Source: an uncultured Myxococcales bacterium (GTDB lineage Bacteria > Myxococcota_A > UBA9042). From it: 34,768 nt of DNA. Shown one piece after another: positions 8,902 to 17,036 of the stretch; position 1 is the stretch's first letter; every line of letters starts with the position of its first letter. Location of the stretch: the NCBI GenBank assembly GCA_903896545.1, contig CAITYF010000272.1, positions 1 through 34,768 of the forward strand. The letters are read 5' to 3'. The position numbers and the translations under genes were made by a program. Below the pieces are notes generated by a model. That model ran no database searches. It had not been told where the DNA came from and worked only from the letters and a program-made list of their open reading frames with translations.

Positions 8902-9521
8902 GGCCACCACACTGCGGTCAGTTGCGCGAGCCAACCGGGCGTCACGCTGCCCTGAAAAACGTGCAGAGAAGGACCGCCGCTCAACCCAAGTCCGACGGGG
9001 CCGACGATCGGCAGGGCGACAAACGCCTCCAGTTCGCCGCCGGGCAGTGCCGCCCAGGTCGAGGTGTCGAGACCCGTTCCCGCATCGCCCAGACGCGCAG
9101 CTTGGGCGCGTGCTCGGGACTCGTAGAGGAGCGTTGCGCCCACGCCCAGCCGCAAACCGACAGCACCACGGCCCAGCGACCGCTGCAGAACGCCCACGGC
9201 GCGCAGGCGGAACTCGCGGTGCGTGGTCGCCCAGGTCGTCGTGTACTCCGTCGCTTGCGCGTACGAGGCGCGCAATCCCCAAGTCAGCCAGCCGGCGTGC
9301 AAGACGCCTGCGCCGACGCCACTGGAGAGACCCGTGCCCAGCGCGGCGGGCAGCGCGGTAAAGACGCCCAGGTCGACGCGCCGCTGCGGATCGGCGGTGG
9401 TCGTTGTCACGGCAACAGGCTCCGCGACGCCTTCTTGCGCCCACACGGACCGTACGCCGCCCAGCCCACAGCAGCTGATGACGAGCAAGGCGAGAAAGTG
9501 GCAAAAAGTGCGGTGTTTCAA
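8898..9521 (-). CDS. Small outer-membrane beta-barrel protein, first gene of the import operon
   Basis: A 207-residue exported protein. The signal peptide (MKHRTFCHFLALLVISCCGLGG... to about residue 29, VWAQ) begins at a TTG codon at 9521; no ATG or GTG lies suitably upstream, and the signal peptide fixes the start. The mature part is rich in Gly and alternating hydrophobic strands (VDLGVFTALPAALGTGL, WGLRASYAQATEYTTTW, FRLRAVGVLQRSLG, VGLRLGVGATLLYES) and ends 'LTAVWWP', consistent with an eight-strand barrel. Only a weak ribosome site is seen. It overlaps the following lipoprotein gene by four bases. Function beyond membrane location is unknown. Confidence 0.8.
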   Translation of the reverse strand: MKHRTFCHFLALLVISCCGLGGVRSVWAQEGVAEPVAVTTTTADPQRRVDLGVFTALPAALGTGLSSGVGAGVLHAGWLTWGLRASYAQATEYTTTWATTHREFRLRAVGVLQRSLGRGAVGLRLGVGATLLYESRARAQAARLGDAGTGLDTSTWAALPGGELEAFVALPIVGPVGLGLSGGPSLHVFQGSVTPGWLAQLTAVWWP

Positions 9522-9731
9522 GGTTGAACTCAGGGACTGGCGGGGCGAGGCTAAGACGCCGGGTCAGAGTGGCGATTGCGCGGGTTCAGGTCAAGACAAC
9601 CTGAACCGCGAAACAAGTGCAGAACAAGGTTTTGCGCTGTTTTGCAATCAGAGCCTTCCGGCGGCAAAAACGGTGCAGAAGCCGCGCGCACACAGGCGCC
9701 TTCTTGTTAGACCGCCGAGGGAGCGCCGACG
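9522..9731. other. 210-bp intergenic region with a strong hairpin
   Basis: This stretch separates the WG-repeat gene from the import operon. It holds an inverted repeat, GGTTCAGGT (9583-9591) and ACCTGAACC (9599-9607), with a 7-base loop. CGC/GCG (9579-9581, 9608-9610) extends the stem around one bulged G. There is no T-tract on either side, so it is not a standard intrinsic terminator. It lies about 60 bp upstream of the TTG start at 9521 and may be a leader or regulatory hairpin of the import operon. No open frame of note is present. Confidence 0.5.
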
Positions 9732-10832
9732 TTAGCGATCGCGCGTGCACGCCGGAATTCGGCTGCGCCAGATGATCCGGCCGTGGCGATCGATCCACGC
9801 CGGGTCGCCTCCCCGCGTTTGTTCTGCACGGCGGACGACGACTGCGGCGACGTGACCGGCAAAAGGCTGACCGGAGACAAGAACGAGACGTTCCCGCCGC
9901 GTGCGGGCAAAAACCGTGGGCAGGATCGGCTTACCGGTGCGATCGATGTAGAAACCGTAAACGCCGGCCGCTTCAACGAAGGCCAGGCTGCCACTGAAAT
10001 CGCCAGCAACCGCGAACGGTCCGGGGATGACGATCTCGCCGCGCGGGTTCACATAGGCGGACCCGCTTGTTGTCTGGACCGCGGCCAGTCCTTCGTGAAA
10101 GGCACCACAGGCGAGGAATTGCGCAGCGATCGCAAAGTCGCCGTTCTTGTCGATGTAGCCGCACGTGCGGGCTTCCGTGGTGACCGCGGCGAGCCCTTCG
10201 GAAAAACCATGCGTCGCGCGGTAGACCGCCGCAATGACCCAGCGGCCTGTGCGATCGATGAAGCCGGCACGGCGGGTGGCGACAGGACCGGCTGCGGTGG
10301 CGGCCGCCAAGCCGTCGACAAAGACATCGGCGGCGTCGAACTGCGGCGCGATCGCGATCGCCCCAGTGTGGTCGATGTAGCCCCACTTGCCGCCGTCGGC
10401 GAGGCCCGCAATGGGCGCCAGTCCTTCGCTGAAATCGAGCGCCCCGCCAAAGACGGCGGGGACGACGAGCTTGCCGGTGCGGTCAATGTAGCCCCAAGGG
10501 AGAGGCCCAACATCAGGCTCGTCCACGGGGCGCAGGCCAACAGCGGCGAGGTCTTCGTGGAAGTCGCGGGCCTCCTCGAATCGCGGCGCAACGCGCCACA
10601 CGCCGCGTGCATCGAGGAAGCCGAATAGCGCGCCGTCAGCGGCGGCCCGCGCCAAACCGTTGGAGAACGGCAGCGCCGCGCCGTAGGGGCCACGGAGGCG
10701 AACGTTGCCACTCCCATCGATGTAGACGCGCTGTTCGGGTGTGCGGTCGACCGGCCACATCGCGGGCGGTGCTGCCGAAGCGCGGCCGGCGATGAGCCAC
10801 AGCGCCGCGACCAGGGCGCTACGCCACAGCAT
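9732..10832 (-). CDS. Exported WG-repeat protein
   Basis: A 366-residue protein with a signal peptide (1-20, AGRASAA). The mature part consists of WG-type repeats: 'WGYIDRTGKLVVPAVF', 'WGYIDHTGAIAIAPQF', 'AGFIDRTGRWVIAAVY', 'CGYIDKNGDFAIAAQF', 'SAYVNPRGEIVIPGPF', 'YGFYIDRTGKPILPTVF'. Each is followed by a 'DFSEGLA'-like segment. Such repeats form beta structures, commonly in extracytoplasmic proteins, with no known single activity. ATG 10832 lies inside the last codons of gshB (14-bp overlap), so the two are co-translated. Pairing a periplasmic repeat protein with glutathione synthetase is not a common arrangement, and no functional link can be read from the sequence. Confidence 0.88.
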   Translation of the reverse strand: MLWRSALVAALWLIAGRASAAPPAMWPVDRTPEQRVYIDGSGNVRLRGPYGAALPFSNGLARAAADGALFGFLDARGVWRVAPRFEEARDFHEDLAAVGLRPVDEPDVGPLPWGYIDRTGKLVVPAVFGGALDFSEGLAPIAGLADGGKWGYIDHTGAIAIAPQFDAADVFVDGLAAATAAGPVATRRAGFIDRTGRWVIAAVYRATHGFSEGLAAVTTEARTCGYIDKNGDFAIAAQFLACGAFHEGLAAVQTTSGSAYVNPRGEIVIPGPFAVAGDFSGSLAFVEAAGVYGFYIDRTGKPILPTVFARTRRERLVLVSGQPFAGHVAAVVVRRAEQTRGGDPAWIDRHGRIIWRSRIPACTRDR

Positions 10833-11745
10833 CCAGCAGTTCCTCTGCCAGATCCGGGCCGCCGAGATCGCGAATTTCCTGGATGCCCGTCGGGCTGGTC
10901 ACGTTGATCTCGGTCAGCTTCTCGCCGATCAGATCGATACCGACAAAAAGGTGGCCGGCGGCCGCGAGGAACGGCCCCAGACCATCGCAGATCACCTGTT
11001 CGCGCGGCGTCAGTTCGGACAGTTCCACCGTCGCGCCAATGTGAATGTTGCCGCGCAGATCGTCGGCAGGCGGAATCCGCAGCAGCCCTGCGCGCGCCAC
11101 GCCATTGACCAGAATCACCCGCTTGTCGCCTTGGACCACGGCGGGCAAGTACTCCTGAACCAAAACGAATTCCTTGCCGTGCCGGGTCGAAATCTCCAGC
11201 AGCGAACGCGTGTTCAGGTCGCCCGGATGGAGCGCAACGATGCCGTTGCCACCGGAATAACCCAGCGGCTTCACGACGACGGAACCGCCCACCTTCTCCT
11301 GAAAACGACGGATCGTTGCCATGTCCCGCGTCAGCAGTGACCGCGGCGCCCACTCGGGAAAGTGGAGGATGCTCGTCTTCTCATTCCACGAACGGAGCGC
11401 ATCGGCGCGGCTGCAGACCCGCGTCGTTTGCGGCGCGAGATCAAGAACGTACGTCGCGGCGATGTACTGCATGTCGAACGGCGGGTCTTTGCGCATCCAG
11501 ATCACGCTGAATTCGCCAAGATTTTTCACTTCAGATCGGCCAAATTCCGCGTGCCTGCCCTGAATTCCGGCCACTTGCGTGGAACGGCAAGTGGCAAAGC
11601 CCTGACCGGATTCGGCAAAAAGTCCGTCCGTGTCACAACTCCAGATGCCGTGACCACGCAGCTGCGCGGCGGCCATCAAGGCGAAGGACGAGTCCTTGGA
11701 AATATCAAAACGCTCAATCGGATCAACAACAAACAGGTGGCGCAT
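10819..11745 (-). CDS. gshB: Glutathione synthetase (ATP-grasp)
   Basis: A 308-residue protein close to the usual length of prokaryotic glutathione synthetase (about 315). It catalyses ATP-dependent joining of gamma-glutamylcysteine and glycine in the cytoplasm. Seen features are the N-terminal 'DPIERFDISKDSSFALM', 'WMRKDPPFDMQYI' (the substrate-binding region, MRKDPPFD being a family signature), and the ATP-grasp domain with 'VVVKPLGYSGGNGIV' (about 155-170), 'VQEYLP...GDKRVILVNG' and 'FVGIDLIGEKLTEINVTSPTGIQEI' (metal and nucleotide binding Glu/Asn). ATG 11745. No gshA is in the window. Its 5' leader contains a perfect 14-bp palindrome. Confidence 0.96.
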   Translation of the reverse strand: MRHLFVVDPIERFDISKDSSFALMAAAQLRGHGIWSCDTDGLFAESGQGFATCRSTQVAGIQGRHAEFGRSEVKNLGEFSVIWMRKDPPFDMQYIAATYVLDLAPQTTRVCSRADALRSWNEKTSILHFPEWAPRSLLTRDMATIRRFQEKVGGSVVVKPLGYSGGNGIVALHPGDLNTRSLLEISTRHGKEFVLVQEYLPAVVQGDKRVILVNGVARAGLLRIPPADDLRGNIHIGATVELSELTPREQVICDGLGPFLAAAGHLFVGIDLIGEKLTEINVTSPTGIQEIRDLGGPDLAEELLDAVA

Positions 11746-11763
11746 CAGCGGTTCCTTGCAACG

Positions 11764-11777
11764 GCCGAACGTTCGGC
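11764..11777. promoter_or_regulatory. Perfect 14-bp palindrome in the gshB leader
   Basis: GCCGAACGTTCGGC is fully self-complementary and begins 19 bp upstream of the gshB ATG. It sits between the start and a possible promoter, so it could be a repressor operator or a short RNA stem. It is not a recognised consensus to me. Confidence 0.4.
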
Positions 11778-11796
11778 AATCGGCCAGCGCCGGGAG

Positions 11797-11824
11797 GTTA
11801 GATCGGATCGTGGTAGGACGTCAC
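11797..11824 (-). promoter_or_regulatory. Possible promoter for gshB
   Basis: On the minus strand GTGACG (11824-11819) and TCTAAC (11802-11797) are separated by 16 bp, a weak sigma-70-like pair. Transcription would begin near 11790 and read through the 14-bp palindrome. Evidence is spacing and partial consensus only. Confidence 0.3.
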
Positions 11825-11839
11825 GCGCCGCGTCGGGAG

Positions 11840-11869
11840 TTGGCGCATTCTCAACACGATCGCTACACT
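11840..11869 (+). promoter_or_regulatory. Possible promoter for the lamin-tail lipoprotein gene
   Basis: TTGGCG (11840-11845) and TACACT (11864-11869) are separated by 18 bp. A start site near 11876 gives a very short leader containing GGAGG at 11878-11882 before the ATG at 11894. The region is divergent from gshB. Confidence 0.4.
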
Positions 11870-11893
11870 TGCAGGTCGGAGGTTCAGTTGTCC

Positions 11894-14665
11894 ATGTCGC
11901 TTCGCTTCGCCCCTGTCTGTGGTCTGCTCCTGCTCTGCCTTGTGCCCGCTTGCGGTACGACGGCGAACCAAGGAGACGGATTTGACGTCACGATCCAGAA
12001 TTTTGACACGTCCAAGCCCAAAGACACGGGCAAGGACACGGGCGGCAAGGATGCCGACTCGGCGATCGACGACAGCGAAGACGCCGCGCCCGACGCGGTG
12101 AGCGACGACGTAGCGAAGACGGACATCACGGACACCAAGGACACCAGCGACGTCGCCAAGGACGCCGCACCCGACGCGACGGGACCGTGCGCGGAAAATC
12201 CTTGTGTGGAAGAACACAAGGGAGTGTGCACGCCGTCAGGCAACACGTTCTTCTGCGAATGTGACGCGGGCTACGAACAGGTGCTGGACGGCACGTGCCA
12301 GAAGGTCTGCGTGCCGCCCAAAACGCCGCCCAAGCCGCAGGCAGTGCAACCGGGCGAGCTCGTGATTTCAGAGATGATGATCTCGCCGCAGGGCGTACCC
12401 GAAGTCGACGGCGAGTGGTTTGAGCTGGCCAACATCAGCGATCACGACATCACGTTGGACGGCCTCACGGTAACGGATAACAAAAGCGACACGCACGTCA
12501 TCAACCCTTGCACACCGGTCGTTCTGCCGGCGGGCGGACGCGCGGCGCTGGGTCGCAATGCCAACCCGAACAAGAACGGCGGCGTCGCGATGGCGTACGC
12601 GTACAAGTTGGACATGTCGTTGAACAACTTCGGCGATTCGATCATCGTGAAGGCGGGCACGGTCGAGATCGACAAGGTGACGTGGGTGTCGACCTGGGTG
12701 ACGGGCGCCAAAGGCAAGGCGCTCTCGCTCGATGTGACCGACACGACGGCGGACGCGAACGACGTCCAGAGCCACTGGTGCTGGGCGATCGACAAAATGA
12801 GCGACGGCGACGTGGGCTCGCCCGGAGTCGCCAACCCGAAGTGCCCTGGACCGCCGGACGCAGACGCTGACACGATACCGGACAAGACCGACAACTGCGT
12901 GAACGTGGCCAACCTCGACCAAAACGATACCGACGGCGATAAGATCGGCGACGCGTGTGACAACTGCCCCAACATCAGCAACGCCGCACAAGGCGACGCA
13001 GATGGCGACACCGCAGGCGACGCGTGTGATCCAGCCGTCTGCGGCGACGGCGAACTCGACTTTGGCGAAGTCTGCGACGACGGCAACACGTGGACCAACG
13101 ACGGCTGTGAAGACTGCCAAGCCAAGTCGTTCACGCCCGGACCGATCATCATCACGGAGATCTTCGTGAACGGCGGCGGCACGTCGCAGCCCAACACGCA
13201 GTGGATCGAGGTCTACAATCCCGGCAGCCTGCCATTGAGCTTGAGCGGCTGGCAGTTGCAGCTGGAATCCTGGGACTTGGCGGCGCCGTCGACCGTGACG
13301 ACCGATCTGGTTGGCAACGGCGGCATGGCCGTCGCGCCGTTCAGCTACGCGACGATCGTGGCGAACCTCGACGTGTCGGTGAATGGCGGCGTCAATGGCA
13401 TCGCGACGTGGAATCCGCCGAACAAGCCACTCGCGGGTCTGAGCGTGACGGCACCCGGCAAGGTGACGATTCTGAACCCGACGACCAAGATCGTGGGCGA
13501 TCACGTCGTGTTCAACCCGACGCAATCGGACGCGTGGCTGGCGCACGCGTGGCAACTCGATCCGCAGTACGTGGGTCAGCCCAGCGGCAACGCGGGGTTC
13601 TGGTGCTATGGCTCCGATCCGTTGCCGGGCAACGCCGTGCCGGGCAATCCACAGCTCTTTGGCTCACCGAACTTGGCCAATCCGTCCTGTGACGCGGCGG
13701 GCAAGGATGGCGACGGCGACGGCATCGTGACCTCGACCGACAACTGCCCAACACTCTACAACCCCAGCCAATCCGATCAGGACGGCGACGGCATAGGCGA
13801 CAGTTGCGACAACTGCCCCACGACGAGCAACCCGTCGCAGGGCGACGTGGACAGCGACGGCAAGGGCGACGCGTGCGACTCACCGACGTGTGGCAACGGC
13901 AAGATGGACAACAGCGCGGAGCAGTGCGACGACGGCAACTTGAATGACAACGACGGTTGTTCCCACGAGTGCCAGTTCGACATCGCGATTCAGCCGCTTG
14001 GCACGCTTGTAATCACCGAAGTGATGCCCAACCCGGACGCGGTCGCCGACACCTTCGGTGAATGGTTTGAGGTCTACAATCCCGCGCTGCAACCGCTGGA
14101 TATTGGCGGCTGGACGATCAAGACGGCGGTCTACCAGCACACGATCACCGGGTCCGTCATCGTGGCGCCGCGGAGCTTCGCCGTCCTTGCCGCGAGCACC
14201 GACACCAGCAAGAACGACGCGATCACGGCGGTCTACGGCTGGGGTGATCACCCCGAAGGGGGGCCGCTGAGCTTGCCGAACACCGGAATCACGACGCTCT
14301 CGCTTCTGGACGCCGCGGGCACGGTCGCCGACAGCGTGGCGCTCTCCAGTTTGCCGTGGGGCAACGGCGCTTCGGCGCTGCTCACCGTGAAGTGCTGGAC
14401 GCCGGCGGGTAACGACGGCAACGGTTGCTGGCTCGGCGCACAGCCCAGCTGCAGCTACGGTCCCGGCGCGGATGTGGATGTGAATAATTTTGATTTTTCC
14501 ACAGCGCCCAACTGCGATCCCGCGGCATTTTGTTCGTCGGTCCTGGAAAAATGCTTGAAGGTCGTGAGCGACGGCAACGGCAATGTGAGCCTCAGCCCGA
14601 CCGGGTTGCCCAAATGCGTGGTGCGCGAACGCGGGACGCCGGGCGTGGCCAACGTCTGCCCGTAA
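11894..14665 (+). CDS. Multidomain lipoprotein: EGF-like, three lamin-tail domains, thrombospondin-3 repeats
   Basis: A 923-residue surface lipoprotein. The signal ends at Cys20 (LVPAC). It is followed by an Asp/Thr/Lys-rich linker (about 30-97), an EGF-like motif (99-139), and a first lamin-tail domain (about 156-315, LVISEMMISPQGVPEVDGEWFEL). Next come thrombospondin type 3 repeats (about 322-379, DTDGDKIGDACDNCP), a disulfide repeat 'CGDGELDFGEVCDDGN' (383-409), a second lamin-tail domain (about 418-580), a second thrombospondin block (about 603-660), another 'CGNG...CDDGN' repeat, and a third lamin-tail domain (about 705-880). The DxDxDG loops should bind calcium. ATG 11894 has GGAGG 11 bases upstream; TTG 11888 is an alternative with tighter spacing. 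Probably cell-surface adhesion or scaffold; no enzyme motif. Confidence 0.93.
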   Translation: MSLRFAPVCGLLLLCLVPACGTTANQGDGFDVTIQNFDTSKPKDTGKDTGGKDADSAIDDSEDAAPDAVSDDVAKTDITDTKDTSDVAKDAAPDATGPCAENPCVEEHKGVCTPSGNTFFCECDAGYEQVLDGTCQKVCVPPKTPPKPQAVQPGELVISEMMISPQGVPEVDGEWFELANISDHDITLDGLTVTDNKSDTHVINPCTPVVLPAGGRAALGRNANPNKNGGVAMAYAYKLDMSLNNFGDSIIVKAGTVEIDKVTWVSTWVTGAKGKALSLDVTDTTADANDVQSHWCWAIDKMSDGDVGSPGVANPKCPGPPDADADTIPDKTDNCVNVANLDQNDTDGDKIGDACDNCPNISNAAQGDADGDTAGDACDPAVCGDGELDFGEVCDDGNTWTNDGCEDCQAKSFTPGPIIITEIFVNGGGTSQPNTQWIEVYNPGSLPLSLSGWQLQLESWDLAAPSTVTTDLVGNGGMAVAPFSYATIVANLDVSVNGGVNGIATWNPPNKPLAGLSVTAPGKVTILNPTTKIVGDHVVFNPTQSDAWLAHAWQLDPQYVGQPSGNAGFWCYGSDPLPGNAVPGNPQLFGSPNLANPSCDAAGKDGDGDGIVTSTDNCPTLYNPSQSDQDGDGIGDSCDNCPTTSNPSQGDVDSDGKGDACDSPTCGNGKMDNSAEQCDDGNLNDNDGCSHECQFDIAIQPLGTLVITEVMPNPDAVADTFGEWFEVYNPALQPLDIGGWTIKTAVYQHTITGSVIVAPRSFAVLAASTDTSKNDAITAVYGWGDHPEGGPLSLPNTGITTLSLLDAAGTVADSVALSSLPWGNGASALLTVKCWTPAGNDGNGCWLGAQPSCSYGPGADVDVNNFDFSTAPNCDPAAFCSSVLEKCLKVVSDGNGNVSLSPTGLPKCVVRERGTPGVANVCP

Positions 14666-14700
14666 CGTAAGGTCGGCAGCGCGGCAAAATGCGCGTGGAT

Positions 14701-14729
14701 TTGCCGCAAAACGCGTCCGCAGCTATCCT
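14701..14729 (+). promoter_or_regulatory. Probable promoter for the polytopic membrane protein gene
   Basis: TTGCCG (14701-14706) and TATCCT (14724-14729) are separated by exactly 17 bp, a good sigma-70-like match. Initiation near 14737 would leave a leader of about 23 bases before the ATG at 14760. This suggests the gene has its own transcription start despite following another plus-strand gene by 94 bp. Confidence 0.5.
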
Positions 14730-14759
14730 CTGCGCGGCCGTAATGGCTGACGACCGCAC

Positions 14760-16922
14760 ATGCAGCAACTGACCCAAACGCCACCTTCCCCCGTGCCGTC
14801 GATTTTGCGCGCACTGCTTGCGGTGGTCATCTTGGCCAACCTGCTGGTGGTGTGGACCGTGCCGGCGCTGCCGATGGCGGACTTGGGACTGCACGTCCAA
14901 CTGCTTGATATCGCAACGCGCTACAACGACATTCAGGCCGGTTATCGCGGCTGGTACCTCGCGCCACATGTGCTGGATCCAGGAACGCTCGCCCTGTGGG
15001 TGGCCCGCGCCTTGCCGTTTGTGCAAGCCTGGACCGTCGCCAAGCTGCTGATTTCTTTCTACGTCATTGGGCTGCCGCTGTCTCTGGTGGCGCTCGCACG
15101 TGCGCTCGGTCGGTCCCCATGGCTGGCGTTGTGTGCCGCGCCGCTGACCTGGAATGCGCTTGTGAACGCTGGGTTGCTGAACGTTCTCATCGCGTTGCCG
15201 CTCCTCTACGCGACTCTGGCGCTCGCGCGCACGACCTCCACAGAAGGCGGCGTCAAGCGCAGCATCTCCTTGGCTTTTTTACTCATCCTGCTCTATTTCG
15301 CGCATTTTTTCGTCTTTTGCCTGGGGCTGGTCAGCGTTGTCTTCCTGATCTTCTGGTACCGCAAAGACCTGTGGAGCTTGTCACGACTCTGGGTCGTTTT
15401 GCCGACGATTCCGCTCCTCGCGCAACTCGGCTGGCGTCAGCTGGTCACCGCCCAGACGACGGCGCTTCTGAACCTGCACCGTCACACCGAGCCCGTCACG
15501 ACAAGCCGTCTGCCCCTGCGCACGCAACTGGCGCGGCTGTACGACTGGACGCTCCTGTTCTTTACCGACCACACCGACCAGTGGATGGGCGTCGCGCTGC
15601 TGTTCATGCTGCTCCTGCTGTGGGCGATCGGCGAGCACGATGTGGCCAACGCCAACCGCGGTCTGCTCGACCCCAAGTCGTTTGAGCGGCGCATGTTTGG
15701 TCGGCGCAAATGGACGTGGGACCGCGTGAAGCGAACGGTGAAGGATGGCTCGCTGTGGAAAGGCACCTACGACCGTCGCCGCCCGCGCTGGATCAACGTG
15801 CAAAAATGGCTGACGAACCACGGCGTGGAAGCGCTGACGGTGCTGTGGACCCTTCTGTACGCCGTGCTGCCCACGCAGGTGCGCAACGTGCCGGTTGTGG
15901 CGGAGCTCATCCCGGTGCCGACGATTCTGCTGCTGACCCTGTGGCCGCGGATGCGCTTTGAAGAGTGGCGTGTGTGGCTGGCGGTGCCGTTGATCGCCGT
16001 GGCGCTGGGGTACAGCTGGCAAGTGCACAGCGAGTTTGACGTGTTCTCGAAGAAGGAAGTCGGTAGTTTGGCGGAACAACTCGCCGATCTGCCCGCGGGC
16101 GCGCGCTTTGCTGCGGTCATTTGGCAACGCGAGAGCGCCGTGACCTACAAGAGCCCGCTGATCCACCTGCCCACCGGGCTTTTTGCGGCACAGCACGGCG
16201 GCCTGACCAGTGACTCGCCCGCCGCGCAACCGCTGGCGAGTCTGCGTTTTCGCAAAGGCATTACGGCGCCGCAACTGGAACCGGATTTCTGGCGCGATCC
16301 GGCGCTGACCGATCTGGATTTTGTGCTGGTTCGGACGGCGACTGAACCGACGGAAGCGCAGGCTTCGCCGCACCTGGAACACGTCTGGCACGGCGGAAAT
16401 TGGTGGCTGTTTCGCGTGAATCCGGGCGACCGCACGCGGATCAAGGTCGTTGCGACCGGTGGTCCGGGCGGGAGCGCCGCGTATGCCGATTGCCCACGCG
16501 GCCGCCTGCTGCAAGGTCTATCGGTGCAAACGGGCCCAGGGGCCATTCAGAGCGTCGTGCCGCTGTGCCAGGATTTGGCTTCGACCGCGCCAGGCATTGT
16601 GCCACCGGAGCCGCTGGAACGGCTGGGAACGCCACTGGACAACGCGACCGAAGCACCGCTTCTGTGTCCACACGGCCAGTACGTCGTCGCACTCACGGGA
16701 CACACGACGGATTTTGTGACCGGCGTGCAAGTGCAGTGCGCCGCAGTACCGTGGCCCGCCGCGCAGTATGGGCTGACGCCAACGCACCTCGTCGGCAGTG
16801 AAAACGGCAAGGACTTTGACCTGCACTGCCCAGAGGCCATGGTCGCCGTCGGGGTGCAGGGCCGTTTTGGCGATGTGACCGACGGGATCGGGCTGGCGTG
16901 TGCGGAAGTTGCAACCTGGTAG
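14760..16922 (+). CDS. Polytopic membrane protein with C-terminal cysteine repeats, possible GT-C-like glycosyltransferase
   Basis: A 720-residue integral membrane protein. About ten hydrophobic helices occur between residues 14 and 465, interrupted by a basic cytoplasmic stretch (about 305-350, RRMFGRRKWTWDRVKR...YDRRRPRW). The first loop contains 'PMADLGLHVQ', reminiscent of the Asp-containing first loop of GT-C glycosyltransferases, but this is not decisive. After the last helix comes a non-membrane region with three similar cysteine units starting at residues 578 (CPRGRLLQGLSVQTGPG), 636 (CPHGQYVVALTGHTTDF) and 690 (CPEAMVAVGVQGRFGDV). Each has a second Cys 24-25 residues on, after a 'V-x-G/S-V-x-V' strand. 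Such units probably form disulfide-closed beta folds outside the membrane. Start ATG fits the hydrophobic N-terminus. Confidence 0.85.
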   Translation: MQQLTQTPPSPVPSILRALLAVVILANLLVVWTVPALPMADLGLHVQLLDIATRYNDIQAGYRGWYLAPHVLDPGTLALWVARALPFVQAWTVAKLLISFYVIGLPLSLVALARALGRSPWLALCAAPLTWNALVNAGLLNVLIALPLLYATLALARTTSTEGGVKRSISLAFLLILLYFAHFFVFCLGLVSVVFLIFWYRKDLWSLSRLWVVLPTIPLLAQLGWRQLVTAQTTALLNLHRHTEPVTTSRLPLRTQLARLYDWTLLFFTDHTDQWMGVALLFMLLLLWAIGEHDVANANRGLLDPKSFERRMFGRRKWTWDRVKRTVKDGSLWKGTYDRRRPRWINVQKWLTNHGVEALTVLWTLLYAVLPTQVRNVPVVAELIPVPTILLLTLWPRMRFEEWRVWLAVPLIAVALGYSWQVHSEFDVFSKKEVGSLAEQLADLPAGARFAAVIWQRESAVTYKSPLIHLPTGLFAAQHGGLTSDSPAAQPLASLRFRKGITAPQLEPDFWRDPALTDLDFVLVRTATEPTEAQASPHLEHVWHGGNWWLFRVNPGDRTRIKVVATGGPGGSAAYADCPRGRLLQGLSVQTGPGAIQSVVPLCQDLASTAPGIVPPEPLERLGTPLDNATEAPLLCPHGQYVVALTGHTTDFVTGVQVQCAAVPWPAAQYGLTPTHLVGSENGKDFDLHCPEAMVAVGVQGRFGDVTDGIGLACAEVATW

Positions 16923-17036
16923 TTGCCCGAGCGGACCGCGCAGCGCAAGCGAGCACGCGGGCGAGCCAGCTGGAACCCGGACCCGCTCACTGACGTGCGC
17001 GGTTTCAGGGCGTCGGCGCTGGGCGACTGGTCTGGA

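Noticed and set aside
9579..9610. Intrinsic terminator of the gshB-WG operon
   Set aside because: The stem is strong, but neither side has the T-tract needed, and it lies over 120 bp beyond the stop.
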